Below, piece after piece: positions 56,980-64,000 of a stretch of DNA of 64,000 bases (positions within the stretch are counted from its first letter, which is position 1; the number at the start of each line of letters is the position of its first letter). Under the pieces are notes generated by a model. That model was given only the letters and a program-made list of their open reading frames with translations. It did not search any database and was not told where the DNA came from. The DNA lies in contig JASDFA010000003.1 in assembly GCA_035772735.1 (NCBI GenBank), positions 34,278,001 to 34,342,000 of the forward strand, read 5' to 3'. Made by a program: the position numbers and the translations under genes. The DNA comes from Datura wrightii. Its lineage: Eukaryota; Streptophyta; Magnoliopsida; Solanales; Solanaceae.

Positions 56980-57660
56980 GTATTTCTTGATAATTTTCCA
57001 AGTTTTTCTCCCGAGCGGGAGAATGATTTTGGCATAGATCTTCTTCCCGATACGTAGCCCATCTCTATTCCTCCCTATAAGATGGATCCAGCTGAGCTAA
57101 AAGAGTTGAAGGATCAGTTAAAGGACCTATTCGATAAGGGCTTCATTAGGTCGAGTAAGCCTACATGGGGTGCGCCAATGTTATTTGTCCGAAAGAAGGA
57201 TGTCTTGCTTCGGATCTACATTGACTATCGGCAATTAAATAAGGTCACCGTCAAGAGAATGTATCCTTTGACCAGGATCGATGATTTGTTTGACCAGCTT
57301 CAGGGTGCCAAGTGTTTCTCCAAGATTGATCTCACGTCTGGGTATCACCAGCTCAGGGTTTGGGAGAGTGACATCCCAAAAACTGTTTGCATGACTCAGT
57401 ATGGTCACTACGAATTTGTTGTTATGTCATTTGGATTAACCAATGCCCCTACAACTTTTAAGGACTTGATGAACAGGGTATTCAAGCAATATCTAGACAT
57501 GTTCGTGATCATGTTCATTGATGATATCCTTCTATACTCTCGGAGCGAGGAGGAGCATGCCGCTCACTTGAGAGTAGTGCTTCAGACCCTCAAGGATCAT
57601 CAGTTGTACCCAAAGTTCAGCAAGTGTGAATGGTGGTTTGACCTGTGGCGTCTTTAGTCC
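56980..57660 (+). pseudogene. Tekay reverse transcriptase of element I
   Basis: A 191-codon open stretch at 57082-57657 carries the RT core: KGFIRSSKPTWGAPMLFVRKKD, IDYRQLNKVT, FSKIDLTSGYHQLR, FVVMSFGLTNAPTTF and the catalytic FIDDILLYSRSEEEH. The upstream part (FPSFSPERENDFGIDLLPDT, then PISIPPYK) has a TAG near 57055. The frame ends in FSKCEWW, where a frameshift leads into the connection domain. Confidence 0.9.
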
Positions 57661-58330
57661 ATGTGGTATCGAGTGAGGGCATAAGAGTAGATTCTTAGAA
57701 AATCGAGGCGGTAAAGAATTGGCCCAGATAATATCAAGAGGTTTTTTAGGCTTAGTGGATTACTATCGGAGATTTGTTGAGGGCATTTCATCTATTGCGG
57801 AACCTTTGACCAAGTTGACTTAGAAGAAGGTAAAGTTCCAATGGTTGGGGGCTTGTGAGAAAAGCTTCCAAGAGTTGAAGACTCAACTCACTTCAGCACT
57901 ACTGTTGACCCTACCCAAGTGTATCGATGGTTTTGTGGTGTATTGTGATGCTTCGAGAATCGGACTTGGGTGTGTGTTGATGTAGCATGGGAAAGTGATA
58001 GCATATGCCTCAAGACAGTTGAAAGTCCATGAGAAGAATTACCCGACCCATGACCTAGAGTTGGCAGCGCTAGTATTTGCATTGAAGATATGGTGACATT
58101 ATTTGTATGGGGTCCACATGGATGTATTCATGGATCACAAGAGCTTGCAATATACGTTCACACAGAAAGATCTCAATCTTCGTCAAATGAGGTGGTTGGA
58201 CCTACTAAATGACTATGACATGAGTGTCCTTTACCACCCGGGTAAGGCTAATGTGGCAGCGCACGCACTTAGTAGGCTCTCTATGGGGAGTGTGTCCCAC
58301 GTGGATGAGGCAAAGAAAGAGTTGGTGAAA
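57661..58330 (+). pseudogene. Tekay RT connection and RNase H of element I
   Basis: LSGYYRRFVEGISSIAEPLTKLT, FQELKTQLTSALLLTLPKCIDGFVVYCDASRIGLGCV, then VIAYASRQLKVHEKNYPTHDLELAALVFALKIW, MDVFMDHKSLQYTFTQKDLNLRQMRWLDLLNDYDMSVLYHPGKANVAAHALSRL (in pieces). D, E and D residues of RNase H are visible. It is broken by stops such as in KIW-stop-HY and by a frameshift near 57720. Confidence 0.85.
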
Positions 58331-59545
58331 GATGTCCATCGGCTTTCGAGGTTGGGAGTTAGATTGGTCGACTCATGGAGGAATTATTGTGCAAACCGGA
58401 TTAGAATCATCCTTGGTGGCTGATGAAAAAGCTAGGCAAGACGAGGATCCGATGTTGGTGAAACTAAAGGAAGCCGTTTAGAGTCAGAAAGTGGAGGTTT
58501 TCTCCCAAGGGGAGATGAGATGATGCGGTACCAGGGCTGTCTATGTGTTCCAAATATTGATAATTAAGTGACCGAATATTACATGAGGCACATGGATGCA
58601 GGTATTCTATCCATCCGGGTGCTACCAAGATATATCATGATTTGTGGGAAATATATTGGTGGAACGACATGAAGAAGGAGATTGCAGAATTAGTAGCCAA
58701 GTGCCCGAACTATCAATAAGTGAAAGTCGAGCATCAAAAGTCGAGAGGCATACTTCAAGATATTAGCATTCCCACTTGGAAGTGGGAAGAGATTAATATG
58801 GATTTCATTACAGGCCTACCTCGTATTCTCCGACACTATGATTCTATTTGGGTGGTGGTTGATAGGTTGACCAAGGATGCACACTTTCCATTGGGAAAAA
58901 CCATAGATTAAGCGGATAATTATACCAAACTATATATGTGAGAGTTGGTGTGATTACATCGAGTGCCCTTTTCTATTATCTCAGACCTAGGTACTCAGTT
59001 TACCTCTCTATTTTGGTGGTCTTTTCAGAAAAGGCTTGGGACTCAGGTTAAACTCAACACAGTGTTTCAACCACAAACGGATGGTCATGAGGAGCGAACA
59101 ATCCAGACTCTCGAGGAAATGTTGAGAGCTTGTGTGACGGACTTTAAAGGTAGTTGGGATGATCATGTGCCCTTGATCGAGTTTGCTTACAATAACAGCT
59201 ATCACTCTAGTATCCAAATGGCACCGTTCGAGGCTCTCTATGGGAAGAGATGTAGATCTCCCATCGGATGGTTTGAGGTTGGTGAGGCAGCTATGATAGG
59301 TCCATATTCGGTTCATGAGGCTATGGTAAAAGTTTTGTTGATAAGGGATAGGCTGAAAACCGCTCACAGTCATCAAAAGTCATATGTTGATGTGAGGAGG
59401 AGAGAGTTGGAGTTCGAGGTGGATGATTGGGTATTTCTGATGGTGTCTCCCATGAAGGGAGTCATGCGGTTCAGAAAGAAAGGAAAACTTAGCCCCCACT
59501 ATGTTCGTCCCTACCAGGTTATGAGAAGAGTTTGTAAAGTATGAG
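58331..59545 (+). pseudogene. Tekay integrase of element I
   Basis: The HH-CC domain HEAHGCRYSIHPG ... AKCPNYQ (about 58575-58720) has its second Cys changed to Tyr. The catalytic core has EEINMDFITGLPRI (D), SDLGTQFTSLFW (D) and EERTIQTLEEMLRA (E), so DDE is present. C-terminal words GSWDDHVPLIEFAYNNSYHSSIQMAPFEALYG, VDDWVFLMVSPMKG and GKLSPHYVRPYQVM follow. The best open stretch is 58963-59544 (193 codons). Stops interrupt the core at about 58909-58945. Confidence 0.9.
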
Positions 59546-59850
59546 TTGGACTATCCATCAGAGTTATCTTCATTCATCCCGTCTTTCATGTATCGCTCTT
59601 GAAAAAGTGCTTGGGTGATCCAACTTTAGTTGTCTCGGTGGAAAGTGTTGGTGTGGGAGATAGCCTCAGTTATGAGGAAATTCCAGTTGCAATTTTGGAT
59701 TGTCAGGTTCGGAGGCAGAGTAACAAAGAAGTATCTTTGGTAAAGGTGTTATGGAGAAATCAGCATGTTGATGGAGATATGTGGGAATCCGAAGCAACTA
59801 TGATGGCCATATACCTTCACATGTTCCCTACCGACTCTGTTTCAGTTTGA
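59546..59850 (+). pseudogene. Tekay chromodomain of element I
   Basis: Linker IHPVFHVSLLKKCLGD, then chromodomain words LSYEEIPVAILDCQVRRQSNKEVSLVKVLWRNQHVDGDMWESEATMM, ending FPTDSVSV at the stop at 59848-59850. It is nearly open, but cut off from integrase by a frameshift near 59540. Confidence 0.85.
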
Positions 59851-60095
59851 GGTATCAGTTTTTTCCCTAATTCTCTAATCATTTCCATGTTCAGTTCATG
59901 TGCACAAGTTTGATTTATGTTATGATAGATGTATGTTATGTATGAGTTCAGATCAGCTATGTAGTTCTTTTCGTAGGTAGTCATTCCGCCAGCTTTTGGT
60001 TTAAATGATCAATATTTGCATATGATGATTGCTTGTTTCTGAGTTTTCTGTTTATTTCTAACATTCAAGGACAAATTTTCCCAAGGGGGAGATAT
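59851..60095 (+). other. 3' UTR and polypurine tract of element I
   Basis: Contains the TTGAGGTATCAGTTT word seen in E and H. PPT AAGGGGGAGA at 60083-60092. Confidence 0.85.
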
Positions 60096-62329
60096 TGTAA
60101 TACCTTGGGAACCCAAGGATCAGACCAAGGAGTCAAAATGAGGAAAATGCAAAACTGGTGTTCCAGGCACAGAACGAGTCATTTGACGACTTGTGAGGAC
60201 AGTCAACGAGTCGTCGGGTGACTCATGGGGAGGTCAGGAAAAGAATTGGGAAGTTGGAGGAAAAGGGGTCCCCACGGGTGTGGGAACGACTCATGGTCAG
60301 ACACCACGAGTCATTAGGTCAGCCGTGGGGTAAGGGAGAAGGAAAATAGAAGAAAGAAGGACAGTGCACTTAATGAAAGATGACCACGATTCGTTGGGTG
60401 TGGTAACGAGTCGTGGTGTTAGTCGTGGGGTGATATGAGTGTGAAGTGATGAAGTAGAGGCAGTGCAGTTGACGATTGGTGACTACGAGTCGTGGTCCCC
60501 CCTAACGAGTCGTTATGTCAGTCGTTATGAGCCTAGGAGATCAGGAAGGCAGTGTACTCGATGGGCAACATGATGAGTTGTTGGCCCCAGTGACGAGTCG
60601 TTAGGCCGTCCATTAGGACCACCTTACAGTGAAATTCTACGATTTAAGTAAGGGATTTTCCATAATTCCTAATTCCTAGGGGCCTATACTACGTTGTTTT
60701 AACATCAAAAAGGGTGGTTTAGGAGCGAATAGACTAACCTAAGTGCTCATTCATGCATGCAAAGGTTTAGGAAGGTGATAGAAGGGTGATCTAGATGATT
60801 TCAAGGTTTTCTTCATCAATTTTCTCTTGGGAAATCTAGGGGATTGTAGAATCAGTTGTTTTCAGGTATGTAAGGCTATCAATGGGTGTTTCCTTTTACA
60901 CCCATGCCAATCCTCTACGATTTCATGAAAATTCTACGAAAAGGTTTATGGTGTTTTGAAGTAGATTTACATAAGTGATAATAATTGTTAATGGGCTTTG
61001 TGATTTTTAAAACTTATCATATTCTAAAGGTTTTTGATCAACTTTTATGATTCAAATTATTTATAATGTTATCGATTTCTATTTGTTTTGAATTTATCCT
61101 AATTATGCATGACCCATGATGAATCAATTTTTGATCTACTTTTCCTATAATGGTACTTGCAAGCCCAACATGAATTATGATTTAAATTATGGATTTTCTC
61201 AATTACCCATCATGATTTTATGAATTTCAATCTATATGCATGATTTACAAGTATGTATGAACTTTATGATTCATGAATTATGTTTTCGCCGACTCACGGG
61301 CCCTATGTCATGGCTAGTTCATGTATGTACAAGCGTGTTTATGATTATCATGATTTAACTAGCCCATGAATTCATGCATGTTATACTATGAGCACTCTAT
61401 ATGTTTTGGGAGTAGTATCGAATACCGAGTAGGTTTGGGGCTAAGGTTAAGCCCCGGATCTCATAAACTACGTGTCATCGTAGGTATGTTGGGACCTCCC
61501 TTATGACTGTCCCTAGCCCAAATGGCCCTTTTCATGGTGATATCACGCCCTTTCATGGTTCTACCCTTGGCAAGGTACGAACGACCTCCTGACTAGGTGT
61601 ACAGGTCGGACTTCATGTGTGCTCATATGGGGTATGTTGGTTAAGAGAATCTCCCACTATTCCTCATGATTTATGAATGCTTATGAATATGTATTTTGGC
61701 TCAAGTAATGATTAAATTTAATTTTTCCTCCTATGATTACGATTATGTTGTATTATGAATGTTTTTGAAAACCTTGAGCCTTATGTTATGTTATGATGTT
61801 TACGATATGAGCATGATGTCCTACTCTTATGATCATTTATGAGTTGTAAATATTTTAAATGTCTGTTTCACTTACCCTGCATAGTCGGTACATTCCACGT
61901 ACTGACCGCATACTTTTCATGCTATATCATTTCATAATACAGGACCCAGCTCTCAGGCTCACCCGCATCCTTAGATCATCTCAGAGTTTTCTTTCAGCAT
62001 ATTGGTGAGTCCTCATGTTTCAAGGGATATTTGATAGACATGTTTCTACTTTATGTTTCAATACATGTTCAGGTTAGTTGGGGGTGTTGTCCAATCAACC
62101 CATCATTTTAGTTGAGGCTTTCATACAAAGTATAGATTCAGATTATATATGTCTAAGTGATTTTGCCGGTTTGATATGTCATGATTCGATATGTTTCCGT
62201 TATGATTTATGTTAAATCTTTCGCTCATGTGAATGAATTAGATGTATGCTCGTGCCATGGGTCGACTTATGGTCTCTCGGGACATTTTGTCCTGTGTCTA
62301 CGATTCGGGTGTACATTCGGGTCGTGACA
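60096..62329 (+). repeat. 3' LTR of element I
   Basis: TGTAATACC...GTCGTGACA, 2,234 bp. A hairpin CCTTGGG-AA-CCCAAGG lies at 60103-60118, 7 bp from the end. Many U3 palindromic words match the 5' LTR. Confidence 0.92.
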
Positions 62330-62334
62330 ATTTG
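62330..62334 (+). repeat. target-site duplication of element I, right
   Basis: ATTTG against ATTCG at 52817-52821. Confidence 0.78.
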
Positions 62335-62344
62335 GGTCATGACA

Positions 62345-63354
62345 GTTCCACTAGATGGGACTGTTGAAACGCCAGTCAAATGTTGGAGCACACTGCTGTG
62401 AAGTGGAAGGTGCACCAGTGGAACGCGGGTTAGCACATGCGAACCGCTGGTGCCAACACTAGCCAGATCCAAAAGTCAATAGATCCAGTTGCGATAGAAC
62501 AAAACCCCATGGATAGCCACCAGTAGAAAGTTGGTGACTCATAAGTGAGGCTATCTTCAGGAGGGAAAAATCATCCAGCACCGGATTTGAGGAGCATTTT
62601 TAACCTATTTCTCTACATTCTCTAGAAAATACTGAATATTCCATTCCAGATTTGTAGAGTTAGAGAGAGAAATATTGGATAGTTGTTCTTCTTCTTCTTC
62701 CTCATGGAAAATACCACCATTGAAGACAACTTTTAGCTTGGTATTTACTCTTAATGATGAATTTTATGAACTTATTTGTTAATATGTTTTTGTATTATTC
62801 ATCAATGAGTAGCTAGATATTTTTCTAGGAGAGTGTGCGTGATTGGGGATGGATTGGATTGGGTCGGGTATTGCTATATTAATCTTGTAATTACTCATTT
62901 ATTATAAATCTTTTGTTTTCTACCAAGTTATGATTGAATTACTCATAGTTGCAAATGTGGGTTATGTCTACTTATTTCATTTTTTGCTTGATAAAGGGAA
63001 ATTGAATATGGGTGTGAAAGTAATGGGGGACAATTCGGTCTTTTGTGTGTGGGGTTGGGCTAGAGATTGAAAAAACCCATAATCATACACCTATTAGAGA
63101 TTTAAGGCTAGAGATAGCTCGAATCTTACCTAAGTTATAGTGGATGATGAATTAATTGAGGCCTTGGGGTTTGAGAAAACTCAGGGAAAAGAGCACCCAA
63201 ATGGTTGAGAAACATCGGGTGTCACTTTATCCATGGTTATTTATTCTTATGAATAATAATTTGATTTTCTAGTTAATCCCAATCCAATCGAACCCCCATC
63301 AATACCACACCCCTGGCTCTTGCTCGTAATTCTTCATTCAATTTGGTTGCCTTG
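62345..63354 (+). repeat. Tat-like LTR fragment (J)
   Basis: Non-coding. It begins with inverted GCACCAG / CTGGTGC words (about 62412-62453), has a (TTC)n tract at 62686-62700, and then resembles the R/U5 part of C and F LTRs in composition and short words (AAGGCTAGAGATAG, GGATGATGAATTAATTGAGG). Probably a plus-strand Athila/Tat LTR into whose edge H was inserted. The family and the ends are uncertain. Confidence 0.45.
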
Positions 63355-64000
63355 TGTCACACCCCCCCTTGGGGGGCATGACGGGCACCTGGTGCCTGCT
63401 AGACTCTGGGCTGCTAAATGGTCCAGCCTGAGCACATCTGGTGCTTTGGCTGACTCTGGATCTATTTCAAGAAATGAACCGGCTATATAACGGCTTTAAA
63501 TACAACCTCCGTCCGACTGGGCCTATAGCCACCTGTACTGTATCATCAGCTAATTAGAATCACCTCATACAGGGAAACCTATGCGGGCCGACAAGGCCAC
63601 CATGCTATCTAGTTATCTGCAACTTAACAATAGTATACTGAATAACTACGTGACCGGCAAGGTCACCACTACTATCAGACTATGGCCCCACACAGCCAAC
63701 ATAATCAAGCAAACACATATATACATGTACGGCCCCACACGACCGGCTCCACTACCACAGGGAAACATCAGACTGCAAGCCTCTAGGAAGTAATAATAGA
63801 ATGATCAGGACAAGGCCCCGACCTACCCAAACTGAAATCAAAAGAAATAGGAACAACCTCCGACTTTCTAGCTCCGGAGGATAGGAGCTGACAACTCTGC
63901 TGACTGGATCATGAGGGATCGACTCCTCCTCTATGTGTACCTACAGGCATGCAATGCAGCACCCCCACGGGCATCAGTACCACAAGTACTGAGCATGTAA
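63355..64000 (-). repeat. LTR of another Tekay-like family (K), minus strand, cut by window end
   Basis: The reverse strand ends GGTGTGACA at 63355. In that orientation it has the GGTACTGATGCCC / TGCTCAGTACTTG words and repeated GGCCTTGTCGG-type words. These recall other Tekay LTRs, but the sequence differs from those of B, E, H and I. Near the end are CCCCCC-TT-GGGGGG (63363-63376) and GGCACC-T-GGTGCC (63384-63396). No gene is visible. Confidence 0.5.

Larger units (their letters stand above)
52822..62329 (+). mobile_element. Element I: near full-length Tekay/Del chromovirus
   Basis: 9,508 bp with two LTRs of 2,201 and 2,234 bp, a tRNA-iMet-type primer site, gag, protease, RT, RNase H, integrase, chromodomain and PPT in canonical order. 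Every coding part has stops or frameshifts, so it is dead. It was inserted into the last bases of H's LTR. Confidence 0.93.
50117..62344 (+). mobile_element. Element H: 3' end of a Tekay element, split by I
   Basis: Begins abruptly in the chromodomain linker where F is inserted, and keeps the chromodomain, 3' UTR, PPT and one LTR. The LTR runs 50663-52821 and its last 10 bp (GGTCATGACA) are at 62335-62344, beyond element I. The 5' portion of H is not in the window. Confidence 0.82.

Noticed and set aside
62345..63354. Host gene promoter or exon at the right end
   Set aside because: No open frame or splice structure is supported, and its words recall Tat-type LTR U5 sequence.
63581..63793. 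Short plus-strand frame near the window end
   Set aside because: Inside the minus-strand LTR K; no motif.

Overview
This window looks like repeat-packed plant nuclear DNA. Essentially every base I can assign belongs to Ty3/gypsy LTR retrotransposons or their wreckage, and I see no convincing host gene, rRNA, tRNA gene or CRISPR array. Two lineages dominate: Tekay/Del-type chromoviruses (tRNA-iMet type primer site, CCHC gag, RT, RNase H, integrase, C-terminal chromodomain) and Athila/Tat-type elements (tRNA-Asp type primer site, DLGAS-type protease, and an extra ORF in the position of env). The abundance and style of Del plus Athila suggests a Solanaceae genome, Capsicum being my best guess, but that is inference from family resemblance.

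Layout. 1-2872: 3' part of a plus-strand Athila-like element (A). 2873-9330 and 19966-21331: a collapsed Tekay array LTR-LTR-integrase/chromodomain-LTR (B), whose last LTR is split by a complete minus-strand Athila-like element C (9331-19960, TSD ATGTT). 21332-22442: minus-strand gag-protease fragment G. 22443-50116: minus-strand Athila-like element F, truncated at its left LTR. Inside F sits Tekay element E (23069-41388, TSD TGCCC), and inside E's 5' LTR sits Athila-like element D (23300-33022, perfect TSD ATGAC). F itself lies in the chromodomain end of Tekay element H (50117-62344). A fifth Tekay element, I (52822-62329), inserted 10 bp before the end of H's 3' LTR (TSD attcg/atttg). 62345-63354 is a Tat-like LTR fragment and 63355-64000 a minus-strand LTR of another Tekay-like family. 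Nesting order: H, then F, then E, then D; H, then I; B, then C.

How it works together. The three minus-strand Athila-like elements (C, D, F) share one unusual plan: LTR, Asp primer site, gag-protease, no RT/RNase H/integrase, a short AGGCAA-loop hairpin, a promoter-like spacer, an ORF resembling the 'putative plant transposon protein' family, a second polypurine-like tract, 3' UTR, LTR. They would need enzymes in trans. The most interesting signals are (1) the hairpin with an invariant loop and compensated stem, (2) the spacer that reuses each family's own LTR-U3 inverted-repeat motifs upstream of a TATA-like box at about 830-850 bp from the env-position ORF, (3) a second PPT-like tract just after that ORF, and (4) unrelated hairpins sitting at the extreme LTR termini of several families.

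All coding regions carry stops or frameshifts; element D is the best preserved (one TAG in its roughly 790-codon gag-protease frame). Coordinates of LTR ends with TSDs are base-exact by eye; ends of decayed regions are approximate.
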